Of a stretch of 64,000 nt of DNA, positions 35,050 to 43,012 are shown in pieces. The stretch covers positions 62,001 through 126,000 of the forward strand of contig JBJMGT010000008.1 in the NCBI GenBank assembly GCA_045807745.1, given 5' to 3'. Numbering within the stretch: the first letter of the stretch is position 1; the number at the start of each line of letters is the position of its first letter. Made by a program: the position numbers and the translations under genes. Source of the stretch: QHXQ01 sp045807745 (lineage in GTDB: Bacteria > Acidobacteriota > Blastocatellia > Pyrinomonadales > Pyrinomonadaceae). Under the pieces are notes generated by a model. It ran no database searches and was not told the DNA's origin. It was given only the letters and a program-made list of their open reading frames with translations.

Positions 35050-35142
35050 AAGGTGGGCTATCACCTCCGAGGTGGGTAAGGTAGGTGCGCGACGGCGGAA
35101 CACTAACGGTTTCCGCCCGTCACTGTCAACAGTTATCCCCAA

Positions 35143-35183
35143 AGCAGAAGGCAGTAACGCTCAGTACGCTACTGCCTTCTGCT
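35143..35183 (-). terminator. Terminator after cytochrome c gene
   Basis: Perfect 14-bp arms 35143-35156 and 35170-35183 with a 13-base loop. On the minus strand TTT follows. It lies 20 bases past the cytochrome gene stop and upstream of the SIR2-like gene, isolating the two units. Confidence 0.65.
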
Positions 35184-35202
35184 TCTGCGCTCTGTCTATG
35201 GC

Positions 35203-36474
35203 TTATGGCTTCGGCGCGGCGGCCGGCATCTGGAACTGCGCGTCGTCCACGGGCGCGTTGAATTTGATCTCGGTGAACTTGCGCGTGGAGTTGGCGCGCG
35301 GCGTCGGCGTCGAGATGGCGATAGCGAACGGCACCTGCACGCCTTCGACGGCGCGATAGTCGCTGAAGTCCCACTGTTCGGGGAGTGGGGCGATCATCGT
35401 GCTGGTCAGGCGCAGCCGGCGCAGGAGTAAGCCCGTCTCCTGATCGAAGTAGAATTTTTCGACGACGCCCGGCGCGGGCGTATTGGTGATGACGTTGGCG
35501 AGTTGTTCGCCGACCCGTTCGGGGCGCGTCACGCGCATGGTCGGCGTGGCCGCGCTGAGTTGGACGAGATCGTAGATGCCGGCCGTGCGCCGCAGATTCT
35601 CAAGCTCTTCAGGCGACAGCGCGCGGTGATCCTGCGCGTTGACCAGCCAGCCGCTCGTGCCGCTATAGCTTTGCATCTCGTTACCGCCCTGCTGTGTCGC
35701 GGCGACCACCAAAAGCTTATCCGCCCCCTTCAGCGTGACCTCGTAAGGGGCCTCTCGGCCGAGACTGGCGCGCGTGCCCTTCATGCTGCGCGTCTGCACT
35801 TTGGCGACCGCGTCGCGCCCGCCAACCGCCGCGATGTATTTATCGATCACCTGCTGCGCGCTCGGGCGTGGCGGCGGCGTGGGGCGCGGCGTCGCGGCCG
35901 TTGCGCCCGGCCCACTCTGCGGGCCAGCGCCAGTTGCGGGCGCGCCCTGTCCGGGCGGGCCCGGCGGGCCGACGGGGCCGGGGCCACCGGGGCCGCCGCC
36001 ACCGGGCCGCACGGGCGGCGGGGGCAGCGGGAGCGTAGGCACGTTGGCCGGATGGTTCGAGCCGCGATGGCAGGTGTAGCAAGCCACGGGGTCGTTACCC
36101 ACGTCGAGCTTGTTCGTCTGGTTGATGCTCATCGTCATCTGCATCATGCGCCGCGCCGTCTGCTTCTCTTCCTTGGCGTCGCTGGCGAAGTCCAGATGGA
36201 CGACGCCGGTCTTCGGGTCGCGCGTGGGCGCGTGACAGAAGTCGCAGCCGACGCCGAGCGAGGCGTTGATGTAGTTCATCAACGGAATAAGTTGTGACTC
36301 TGGCAGCCCCTTCAAGACCTGTATGTTCGGATGATTCTGTTCGACGAGCGCGCCCGCTTGCGGCGGCCCTTGCGCGCCCGCGCGTGCGCGTTGCATCCAG
36401 TGTGTGGCGGTGAGTACAAGAGTCAGACTGAGAATGAAAAGTTTGAGGGCGTAGATAGTCCTGCGCTGCGACAT
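35203..36474 (-). CDS. Dihaem c-type cytochrome (reaction-centre cytochrome-like)
   Basis: 423 residues from ATG 36474, preceded by AAAGGAAG; the in-frame ATG at 36558 is less likely. A signal segment (YALKLFILSLTLVLTATHW) is followed by two haem sites, CDFCH and CYTCH. The surroundings (MNYINASLGVGCDFCHA) match the photosynthetic reaction-centre cytochrome c subunit family, which is widespread in non-phototrophic Acidobacteriota. A Pro/Gly-rich linker then leads to a C-terminal domain of about 190 residues (YIAAVGGRDAVAKVQTRSM) that resembles outer-membrane lipoprotein-sorting-like folds. Likely a periplasmic electron carrier; partner unknown. Confidence 0.82.
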   Translation of the reverse strand: MSQRRTIYALKLFILSLTLVLTATHWMQRARAGAQGPPQAGALVEQNHPNIQVLKGLPESQLIPLMNYINASLGVGCDFCHAPTRDPKTGVVHLDFASDAKEEKQTARRMMQMTMSINQTNKLDVGNDPVACYTCHRGSNHPANVPTLPLPPPPVRPGGGGPGGPGPVGPPGPPGQGAPATGAGPQSGPGATAATPRPTPPPRPSAQQVIDKYIAAVGGRDAVAKVQTRSMKGTRASLGREAPYEVTLKGADKLLVVAATQQGGNEMQSYSGTSGWLVNAQDHRALSPEELENLRRTAGIYDLVQLSAATPTMRVTRPERVGEQLANVITNTPAPGVVEKFYFDQETGLLLRRLRLTSTMIAPLPEQWDFSDYRAVEGVQVPFAIAISTPTPRANSTRKFTEIKFNAPVDDAQFQMPAAAPKP

Positions 36475-36600
36475 GAGCGTGGCCGCTTCCTTTCTTTTGC
36501 CGAAGTCCGAACCGGAATGGGTAAAGCTTATTGGGAGACGCGCCGTACTGTAGCGCAAAACTGCGGGCGCGCAAAGCAGCGAAGATCAAAAACAACGGAC

Positions 36601-36748
36601 TGCCGGGAGCGCGGGCGTCCCTGCCCACCAAAGCGTGCCGCAAGCACGCTTCAAAGAAGATACGCGGTCACTCAAGCCTTGCGTGGCCGCGTATCTGTTA
36701 TTCGCGCTGACGCGCTCACGGCGGGCAGGGATGCCCGCGCTCCCGGCA
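36601..36748. repeat. 148-bp palindromic element with 26-bp inverted ends
   Basis: Ends 36601-36626 and 36723-36748 are inverted complements with one mismatch. Two hairpins lie inside: 36631-36638 with 36644-36651, and 36658-36667 with 36687-36696. There is no coding frame. It sits between the stop of the transglycosylase-like gene and the start of the cytochrome gene. It resembles a REP/BIME-type or MITE-type unit. Confidence 0.8.
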
Positions 36749-36758
36749 TAAGCTCGAC

Positions 36759-38084
36759 TTAGGGTGTTGCGATGGGCGCGCTCGGCATGTTCGACTTCTC
36801 GACGCGCGACTTGAACGGCATCAACGCCTCGACGGATTTGTAGATTTGCAGGTACATCTGCGTCTCGCGCGGGATGAGCGTGCGCCAACCAGCGCCGCCG
36901 CGCCGGGCGTAAGCGGCGAGCCGCGCCGGGTTAGAGTTGTAACCGGCGGCCATCAACTCGGCCTGCGTGGCGAGACCGGCGGAGCGCGCGGCACTCAGAT
37001 CAGGGTCGAGCGCCATGTCGTTCCAAGTGTCCTGCATGTAGAGCAACATCGCTTCGAGCGCGTTGCCGTGATTGCGCATGCCGGCGACGAAGTCCGGGTT
37101 CAGACCGACGCCGGGATGCTGTTGCCGGATCATCACGTAGGTCGCGGGGATCATTTGCACCATGCCACCCGCGCCCGCGAAGCTTACCGAATAGCGATAC
37201 GTGTCCAATTCGTTCAACGCGTAGAGCGCGTAGACTTCCTCGTAGAGCGGCACGCGGCTCTCGCGCCGGAAGCGGTCGTGATCGACGTGCTCGACCAGAC
37301 ACAGCCGCTCGGCCACGTCCTGTATCGTCGGCGTGATCGTCACGCCCTTATCCTTCAGCCGCTTCGCCGCCAGATCGATCATCGTGTGCACGTAAGCCTG
37401 TCCGGTCTTGACCAGATCGGGCGAGAGCAAAGCGGGATGCGCCGACGTGTAATAGGCCGTCTCGCGATAGCGGCCGAACTTCTCAATCGGATACTCGACG
37501 AGGAGCGGCGCGAGTTGTCGTCCTGTCATGTCGGCAACGATGACGGCCGTGTTGACATAGTTCGGGCGCACGACGCGGACGCGCAGGAGCGTGCCGAGCG
37601 AAGAGGTCAGCGTCGTCTCCATGCCGGGCGTGAGAAATGTCTGCTTCGGCATGGTCAGCAGATGAACCTGACCACTGTCGGGGTCAAGGGCTGCGAGCGT
37701 GATGAAGTCGAGCGCGTTCGCCATCGCGGTCGGGTGCACGCGCGTCTTGAAGGCGCGCTCCGCCTCAGCGATGTGCGCGCGGACTTTGTTCGCGGCAAGC
37801 GGGCGCGCTGGTTGCAGCGGCGCAAGCACGGGCGTCGGCGCGGGCACGGGCGTAAGCGAGGGCACGTTGATGGTCGTAGCCGGCGTAGGCGCGCTAACAG
37901 GTTGTTGCGGCACGACCATGCGCGCGGGCGTCGGGCTGACCACAGGCGTCTGCGGCTCTTGCTGCGCCGGCACAGGCACGGTGCGCGGGCGCGTCTGCGG
38001 CGCGGTCGAATCGGCCGGCGTCTGCGCGTGCGTGAGCGCAGGCGCGAACATCAGCAGGAATACTGCGACCCTTCTTGTCCACAT
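36759..38084 (-). CDS. Lytic-transglycosylase-like secreted protein
   Basis: 441 residues. Signal peptide (VAVFLLMFAPALTHAQ), a Pro/Thr/Val-rich stretch to about residue 95, then a globular part. The C-terminal part resembles the SLT lysozyme-like fold: NELDTYRYS with a candidate catalytic Glu, FAGAGGMVQMIPATY where GLMQ-x-x-P-x-T is usual, and AAGYNSNPARLAAYARRGG replacing the AYNAG block. Likely periplasmic and acting on or binding peptidoglycan. Family assignment is by motif only. Confidence 0.65.
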   Translation of the reverse strand: MWTRRVAVFLLMFAPALTHAQTPADSTAPQTRPRTVPVPAQQEPQTPVVSPTPARMVVPQQPVSAPTPATTINVPSLTPVPAPTPVLAPLQPARPLAANKVRAHIAEAERAFKTRVHPTAMANALDFITLAALDPDSGQVHLLTMPKQTFLTPGMETTLTSSLGTLLRVRVVRPNYVNTAVIVADMTGRQLAPLLVEYPIEKFGRYRETAYYTSAHPALLSPDLVKTGQAYVHTMIDLAAKRLKDKGVTITPTIQDVAERLCLVEHVDHDRFRRESRVPLYEEVYALYALNELDTYRYSVSFAGAGGMVQMIPATYVMIRQQHPGVGLNPDFVAGMRNHGNALEAMLLYMQDTWNDMALDPDLSAARSAGLATQAELMAAGYNSNPARLAAYARRGGAGWRTLIPRETQMYLQIYKSVEALMPFKSRVEKSNMPSAPIATP

Positions 38085-38178
38085 AACTTACGGCAACCTT
38101 CTGGTACGGGAGTAAGGCTCTAAGGGGGAGCGAGCCTCTCTAAGATTCGCGCTTCGCGTAGCGGGTTGTCAACCAAAG

Positions 38179-38262
38179 AAAAGGATGAAGGATGAAGGAT
38201 GAACAGAGCCGCTCAACGTTGGGAGCTTGCTTTCATCCTTCATCCTCATCCTTCATCCTTTG
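38179..38262. repeat. Inverted pair of AGGATGA heptamer repeats
   Basis: Left arm 38179-38203 has AAGGATG units in tandem; right arm 38231-38262 has the complementary TTCATCC-type units. It lies between the transglycosylase-like gene and the unknown gene ending at 38253. It supplies that gene's TGA stop. Confidence 0.85.
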
Positions 38263-39680
38263 CTCAAACTGCCTGCGACCGCGCCGGCGGCGGAGGCGGC
38301 TAGCTCGCGCAGTGGATGTTGCAGTAGTTGAAAGCGTGTCGCGATCATCTGTGCGACGTTGAGACCGAGACTGCCGTCGAGCGGCCACAGTTCTTCGTTG
38401 AGCGCATTGGCGGCGACGCGCGCAAAGGCTTTTTCTAATTCAGGTGCGACCGTCTCCATCCCTTCGATGAAGAGCACTTCGCTCGCGCGCCCGCCGTGTG
38501 CGCGGCGGCGCGCTTGCTCGCGCAGGCGTTGGCGCACCTCTTCGTGAATCTTGCCGGTGGCGATGATGACGAGATGCGCCGGGCCGCCCTGCGTCTGCTC
38601 ATCGAGCGCGCGGCGCGTGTCTGCGGCCGTCCAGTCGCCGTCATGGAGCAGAAACAGAAACGACTCGCCGGCCACATACGCCATCGCGCGCGACTCGCCT
38701 GCGCCTGAAACGGGGCGCGTGCTGATCTGTCCGTCGGCCAGACCGAGTTTGTTGAGGATCGAGCGCAGGTGCGTCGTCAGCCAAGAGCCGTCTTGCAGGA
38801 GCGTGGTCGTGAGCGAGGTCGGCACGGTGATCTCGTCCGCCTTCTCGTCGGCGATGGCCGCGCCGCACTCTGTGCAGATGGCGTTCGACGCGTTCAAGAC
38901 GCCGAGCGCATCAGGCGACGGTAGACGGAAAAGCGGCCGCCCGGCTTTAAGACAACTGACCAGAATCTCGCGTTTGACTAAACCCGCGCCGGCCAACCTA
39001 TCGAGCAGCGCCTCAGAGACATCTTCGCCCACGCCGTCCACGAGCGCCGCCGCGCCGCGCCCCTCATTCTGGACTTCGACTAGCCGGCGCAAGACCTGCC
39101 GCGCAGTCGTGTCCTCTAACATACCGGCGACGCGCAGCCAGTCAGCGACCATTGCGCTGCGTGCGGTCTGTTGCTCTGCGCCCTCCGTCTCCGCCTCGGC
39201 CGCGAAGCGTGTGAAACTGTCCGGCGCGGGCGCTGCTTGACTCTGCCATTCGACTTCGAGCAGGGCGCTCGCGGCCTTCAGATCGCTAAAGCCGCGCGCC
39301 GCTTCGAGCGCCTCGTAGACGTTGCGGCAAAAGCTGTCGAGCTTTTGCTCCGGCTCAGCCGTGTCGGTCGCGTAGATGATACCGGCGCGCATGGGCGTGC
39401 TTTCCGCTTCGTCGCCGAAGATCAGAAAGTGGACATAATCGTCAAAGCAGAACAGGTCGCCGGGCACGTAAGGGGCTTCGCCGGTCGTCTCGGCCTGCGT
39501 GGCGAGCAGGCGCTCCATCTCGCGCGCGCGATCCGCACCGGCGAGCGCCAACTCATAGGCGGACAAGCGGGCGGAGCGGATGAGCGGCAGCAACCCCTTC
39601 TCTTGCAGCTTCTCGATGAGCGGCGTGCGGGTGGCATGCTCGACTTGATGATCGAGCGTCTTGGTGGCAACGAACAGCAT
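38253..39680 (-). CDS. Unknown protein with winged-helix-like, zinc-ribbon-like and alpha/beta parts
   Basis: 475 residues, family not recognised. The N-terminus starts MLFVATKTLDHQVEHATRTP, with no signal peptide. Residues about 195-270 (MLEDTTARQVLRRLVEVQNE, then LDRLAGAGLVKREILVS) suggest a winged helix. A half zinc-ribbon CTECGAA follows near residue 290. The last 150 residues alternate strands and helices (SFLFLLHDGD, AHLVIIATGKI, ASEVLFIEGMETV), like a Rossmann- or nuclease-type fold, but no catalytic set was identified. Its stop codon is within a heptamer repeat. Role unknown. Confidence 0.55.
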   Translation of the reverse strand: MLFVATKTLDHQVEHATRTPLIEKLQEKGLLPLIRSARLSAYELALAGADRAREMERLLATQAETTGEAPYVPGDLFCFDDYVHFLIFGDEAESTPMRAGIIYATDTAEPEQKLDSFCRNVYEALEAARGFSDLKAASALLEVEWQSQAAPAPDSFTRFAAEAETEGAEQQTARSAMVADWLRVAGMLEDTTARQVLRRLVEVQNEGRGAAALVDGVGEDVSEALLDRLAGAGLVKREILVSCLKAGRPLFRLPSPDALGVLNASNAICTECGAAIADEKADEITVPTSLTTTLLQDGSWLTTHLRSILNKLGLADGQISTRPVSGAGESRAMAYVAGESFLFLLHDGDWTAADTRRALDEQTQGGPAHLVIIATGKIHEEVRQRLREQARRRAHGGRASEVLFIEGMETVAPELEKAFARVAANALNEELWPLDGSLGLNVAQMIATRFQLLQHPLRELAASAAGAVAGSLSKG

Positions 39681-40092
39681 CGCGGATCACTCTCCCTTTC
39701 TTGGGCGCGCATGCTATCACGACGTGCCGTGCGTTTGCCACGTTCTTGTTAGTTGAATTGATCTCGCGCCAAATTCAATCACACAGCAAACATACCCTTC
39801 AACACCCACCTTGTCAGTTTGACCGCACCCATTTCTGTCAATCGCGCGCTTGGGCGTGTGTTTACGTGTCTTCGGTCGCACCTCGCGCAAAGCATTAACT
39901 GACCCCTTATCATGCAACCGCGCCGCTGATCATGTGCCATGTCACGAAACAGTCACATTGCCTGTTGGCCTGCTCTGTAAATGTTGAGTATGATTCACTT
40001 GTTGCGGCGCTATCGCAACACCTACCTCACGTCAAGTAGTTCCCGGCTTAAAGCTGTAGCAGTTTAAAAGAAGGAGCGTTAGCCCCCAGTCT
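39681..40092. other. Divergent gap upstream of NlpC/P60 gene
   Basis: 412 bases between divergent genes. No supported gene. A short stem (GTTGCG/CGCAAC) lies near 40000-40020, and TATGAT near 39988 could be a -10 with weak -35. I looked for a cyclic-di-AMP riboswitch, which can precede cell-wall hydrolase genes, and did not see its conserved blocks. Confidence 0.3.
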
Positions 40093-40698
40093 ATGTCTCT
40101 GAAAACTCGGTTCCCCCATTTGCTGGTCGCGTGCTTTGCTCTCTGCCTCCTCACGACGGGCGTCTTCGCCCAGACCGACACGCGCCCCCGCCAAGTCGTT
40201 AAGGCGCTCGACGCCGACGGCACAAACCGCCTTGAGAACGACGTGTATGTTGTCTCGGAGGCGACGCCCGAAGCAGTCGACCTGCTGAAGACTCCGCTTG
40301 CCACGCCCACGCTGCTTCGCCTCAATCAGATGATGATCTCGGCGATTGACGACCGGCTAGGCGCGCCTTACGTCTACGGCGCGACGGGGCCACGCGCGTT
40401 CGATTGTTCCGGTTTCGTCTGGAGCGTCTATCGCGCCGCCGGCATCAACTTCGAGCGCGGCAGCGCGCGCACCCTCTGGGCGCAGTTCGAGCAGCCCAAG
40501 CCCGGCGAGGAATACAGGTTCGGCACGCTCGTCTTCTTCAACAATCTGAAGCACGTCGGCATCGTCGCCGACGAGCACGGCTTCTATCAGGCATCTTCGA
40601 GTCACGGCGTGACCTATTCGCCCTTTAACGATTACTGGTCGGAGCGTATCGTTGGCTTCCGCCGCGTGCCGCTCCCCGCGCAATTGCTGGCCGAATAA
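40093..40698 (+). CDS. NlpC/P60 family peptidoglycan endopeptidase
   Basis: 201 residues with a signal peptide (LLVACFALCLLTTGVFAQ). The NlpC/P60 domain covers about residues 80-190: LGAPYVYGATGPRAFDCSGF with the catalytic Cys, FNNLKHVGIV with the catalytic His, and a later polar residue in SSSHGVTYSPF. The enzyme would cleave D-gamma-glutamyl-meso-diaminopimelate bonds in the periplasm. A strong two-way terminator follows the stop. Confidence 0.9.
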   Translation: MSLKTRFPHLLVACFALCLLTTGVFAQTDTRPRQVVKALDADGTNRLENDVYVVSEATPEAVDLLKTPLATPTLLRLNQMMISAIDDRLGAPYVYGATGPRAFDCSGFVWSVYRAAGINFERGSARTLWAQFEQPKPGEEYRFGTLVFFNNLKHVGIVADEHGFYQASSSHGVTYSPFNDYWSERIVGFRRVPLPAQLLAE

Positions 40699-40726
40699 CT
40701 TTCCCCCTTTTGTTCGTGCAAGCAAA

Positions 40727-40771
40727 AACCGGCCGGCGCTTCATGGTTCTCCCTGCAAGCGCCGGCCGGTT
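40727..40771. terminator. Bidirectional terminator
   Basis: Perfect 15-bp arms 40727-40741 and 40757-40771 with a 15-base loop; AAAAA precedes and ATATTTTT follows. It lies between two convergent genes and can serve both. Confidence 0.88.
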
Positions 40772-40795
40772 ATATTTTTGCGGACAGATAAATGT

Positions 40796-41023
40796 TTACT
40801 TGAACTGCGACGGCACGAACCCTGCCCGGTGCTCATCCTCATCGCGCGCCGCCCACACGACGATGATCCGCTCAATCGCCACGTAGCACACTTGGCCCTC
40901 GTCGTCCTTCAGGTGCAACACGCCGCCCTCTACCTGCAACACCTCGCCTCGCAAGCTCGACGCGCCCCCGCAATAAACGTCCAGCCGCTGCCCCACCATC
41001 CGCGCCAGCAATTCCTGCATCAT
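40796..41023 (-). CDS. Small Sm-like beta-barrel candidate
   Basis: 75 residues, start supported by GGAGG upstream (two adjacent ATG codons). The core VGQRLDVYCGGASSLRGEVL, then VEGGVLHLKDDEGQVCYVAI and ERIIVVW, has the alternating strand pattern of Sm-like small barrels (an Sm1-like V-x-V-x-L-x-x-G followed by an I-x-W end). No catalytic residues. Could be an RNA- or protein-binding adaptor. Convergent with the NlpC/P60 gene across a shared terminator. Confidence 0.6.
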   Translation of the reverse strand: MMQELLARMVGQRLDVYCGGASSLRGEVLQVEGGVLHLKDDEGQVCYVAIERIIVVWAARDEDEHRAGFVPSQFK

Positions 41024-41038
41024 CGCACCTCCGGTGCG

Positions 41039-41113
41039 CGTGACGAGTGACGAGTGACGAGTGACGAGAGCAAATCTTTCTTACTCGTCACTTGTCACTC
41101 GCCACTTGTCACC
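41039..41113. repeat. Inverted pair of GTGACGA heptamer repeats
   Basis: Left arm 41039-41068 is four near-perfect GTGACGA units; right arm 41083-41113 is the complementary array (TCGTCAC, TTGTCAC, TCGCCAC). The right arm contains the stop codon of the YkgJ-type gene. Confidence 0.9.
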
Positions 41114-41579
41114 GCTTTTCTGGTGTCCACTCCCAGACGTTCTCGTATTCTTTGCGTTCCAATCTGCGCTTCATGTCTTTGACAAACGTGATCTGCACGA
41201 GCGGCACGACCGTCTCGTCCGCCTGCTGCTTGCGCTCGAACTGGATCAGATCGTAGTAAGCGCAGCGCGCGCGCGCAGGGTACTCGCGACAGACGTTCGG
41301 CCGGTCGTGATAGATCGTGCAGCCGCGCGACTGCGGATCGAGGAACTTACACGCCTTGCCGAAGATCGGGTCGGCCTTGCGCCGCAACACGCGCTCGTCC
41401 TGCCACACAGTGGTGTAGCGCTTGGTAGCCACTTCGGGCGTGACGCCGAAGTGGCGCGCCAGCCGGTTGATGTCGCGCTTCGTCACCTGCACACGGTCGT
41501 AGATCGCACAGCAGAAGGCCGGGCACTTCGTACAATCGTAATGCACACGCGGCTGATTGTCCGTGATCGTTTTTCCCAT
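41109..41579 (-). CDS. YkgJ-family Cys-cluster protein
   Basis: 156 residues. The Cys pattern of the YkgJ zinc/iron-chelating family is present: CTKCPAFCC near the N-terminus, ACKFLDPQSRGCTIYHDRP and NVCREYPARARC in the middle. The cluster probably binds Fe-S or zinc; the function is unknown, although relatives are sometimes fused to or near oxidative-modification genes. Flanked on both sides by GTGACGA heptamer repeats. Its TGA stop is part of the downstream repeat. Confidence 0.82.
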   Translation of the reverse strand: MGKTITDNQPRVHYDCTKCPAFCCAIYDRVQVTKRDINRLARHFGVTPEVATKRYTTVWQDERVLRRKADPIFGKACKFLDPQSRGCTIYHDRPNVCREYPARARCAYYDLIQFERKQQADETVVPLVQITFVKDMKRRLERKEYENVWEWTPEKR

Positions 41580-41590
41580 AGATTTAACGG

Positions 41591-41651
41591 CAGTGATGAG
41601 TGACGAGTAAGAAGTTTTAACTTGTCACTCGCCACTTGTTACTCGTCACTG
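41591..41651. repeat. Inverted pair of GTGACGA heptamer repeats
   Basis: Left arm 41591-41614 and right arm 41621-41651, both built from GTGACGA-type units or complements with a period of seven. It lies between the YkgJ-type gene and the deoxyhypusine-synthase-like gene. It is the second copy of this family within 600 bases. Confidence 0.85.
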
Positions 41652-41656
41652 CTCTT

Positions 41657-42793
41657 CTACCTTCTTCCCGATTTTTCATATTCCGACAGCAACAAGCTCA
41701 TCAACTCTTTGCGCCGGTCGTAGAGCCGCTTCAGCTCGCGCGGCTCGTGGCGCGCGAGCGCGTAAGCCGTGATGAGCGGCAGCGCGATGGTCGAATCAAC
41801 ATAGCATACGACGGCGTCCGGCAAGCGGTCTGGATCGACCTTGCCCCAAGAGACTGCCTCGCCCGGCGTTGCGCCTGAAAGTCCGCCTGTGTCCGGCCGG
41901 GCATCCGTCACCTGCAAAAAGTAGTCGTGCCCGCGCTCGTCTATGCCGAGCACTTCCTGTATCTGCGGCTCGGTTTGCAGCATGAAGTTTTTGGGCGAGC
42001 CGCCGCCGAGAATGAAGACTGCCGACTTGCCGCCGTGCTTCTGCCCCTTGTCGCCGCGCCCGTGAATCGCGCCGCGCTTGGCGGCGAGGACAATTGACGC
42101 GGTCTCGTTCACGTCGAGCGACGGATCGAAAGCGAGAAGGTTTCCTTGCAGCGCCTTCGCCGCGACGTTCATGCCGATGGACGAATCGCCGGGGCTGGAC
42201 GTGTAGAGCGGCACGCCGAACTCATAAGCCGCCGCGATGAGCGATTTGTATTCCAATCCCAACTGGCGTTCACGCGCGCGCACATACTTGCCGCACAGAT
42301 TGTGAAACTCGGCTGTAGACATCGGGCGCTGAAACTCAGGCGCGGCGATGATCTGCCGGAAGAAAGCGTCTGTGTCGAGGAGCACCGAATAGTCGAAGAA
42401 GATGTCGTAGATGCGCACGACCTCTTCCTCGCGCAGCACGATGTCGGAGATTTGTGCGCTGCCCTGATGGAGCGCGAGACCGATGCCGAAGTGTGTGTCG
42501 TGATAGAGGTTCGCGCCGGTCGTGATGATCCAATCGATGAAGCCCGCGCGCATGAGCGGAATCAAAGCGGAGATGCCAAGCCCGGCCGGTGTAAGCGCGC
42601 CCGTGATCGACAAGCCCACCGTCACATCCGGCTCAAGCATCTTCTGCGTGAACAACTGGCACGCCTCGCGCAGCCGCCCCGCGTTGTATGCGAGAAACGT
42701 CTCGTCGATTAAATCCGCAATCGCCTCCGCGCCCGTGATCGCTTTCGGATCAATCCGTCGCCCTGACAGGAACTTGCTCCGCTTTTTCGCCAT
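41657..42793 (-). CDS. Deoxyhypusine-synthase-family protein
   Basis: 378 residues. The family fold and NAD/polyamine site are visible: SITGALTPAGLGISALIPL, IITTGANLYHDTHF, and SPGDSSIGMNVAA. The segment ILGGGSPKNFMLQTEP carries the Lys that forms the enzyme-polyamine intermediate in eukaryotic deoxyhypusine synthase. Bacteria lack eIF5A hypusination, and bacterial members studied act on polyamines, for example forming homospermidine. I therefore infer a spermidine-dependent transferase. Confidence 0.85.
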   Translation of the reverse strand: MAKKRSKFLSGRRIDPKAITGAEAIADLIDETFLAYNAGRLREACQLFTQKMLEPDVTVGLSITGALTPAGLGISALIPLMRAGFIDWIITTGANLYHDTHFGIGLALHQGSAQISDIVLREEEVVRIYDIFFDYSVLLDTDAFFRQIIAAPEFQRPMSTAEFHNLCGKYVRARERQLGLEYKSLIAAAYEFGVPLYTSSPGDSSIGMNVAAKALQGNLLAFDPSLDVNETASIVLAAKRGAIHGRGDKGQKHGGKSAVFILGGGSPKNFMLQTEPQIQEVLGIDERGHDYFLQVTDARPDTGGLSGATPGEAVSWGKVDPDRLPDAVVCYVDSTIALPLITAYALARHEPRELKRLYDRRKELMSLLLSEYEKSGRR

Positions 42794-42805
42794 GCTCTCC
42801 CCTGG

Positions 42806-43012
42806 CTAAATGAGATAACGCAACAACGCGCACACGAGCGCTACCAACATTAGACGCGCGCGCAGCTTCGCCGTGCTTGGCTTCGTCGGATCGAGCAGCA
42901 AAGACCAGCCCATCGCGCTAAACTGCACGAAGCCCAACCACTCCCCGCGGAGCAAGATAACAAAAGCGTAGATGAGCGAGACAATGCCCACAACTATTCT
43001 GAAAGTATTCAT
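42806..43012 (-). CDS. Small two-helix membrane protein
   Basis: 68 residues, ATG overlapping the CorC-type gene stop (ATGA), so translationally coupled. Two hydrophobic segments: VGIVSLIYAFVILLRGEWLG and RLMLVALVCALLRYLI, joined by FSAMGWSLLLDPTKPS. No family recognised. Coupling suggests a small partner of the CNNM/CorC-type transporter, but this is inference. Confidence 0.6.
   Translation of the reverse strand: MNTFRIVVGIVSLIYAFVILLRGEWLGFVQFSAMGWSLLLDPTKPSTAKLRARLMLVALVCALLRYLI

Noticed and set aside
36846..38123. 425-residue plus-strand frame
   Set aside because: It is antisense to the transglycosylase-like gene, which has a signal peptide and family motifs; the frame is an artefact of GC-rich codons.
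39681..40092. Cyclic-di-AMP riboswitch before the NlpC/P60 gene
   Set aside because: The conserved blocks of that riboswitch class could not be found.
41039..41651. Possible CRISPR array
   Set aside because: The units are 7 bases long, contiguous and inverted in pairs, with no spacers and no cas genes nearby.
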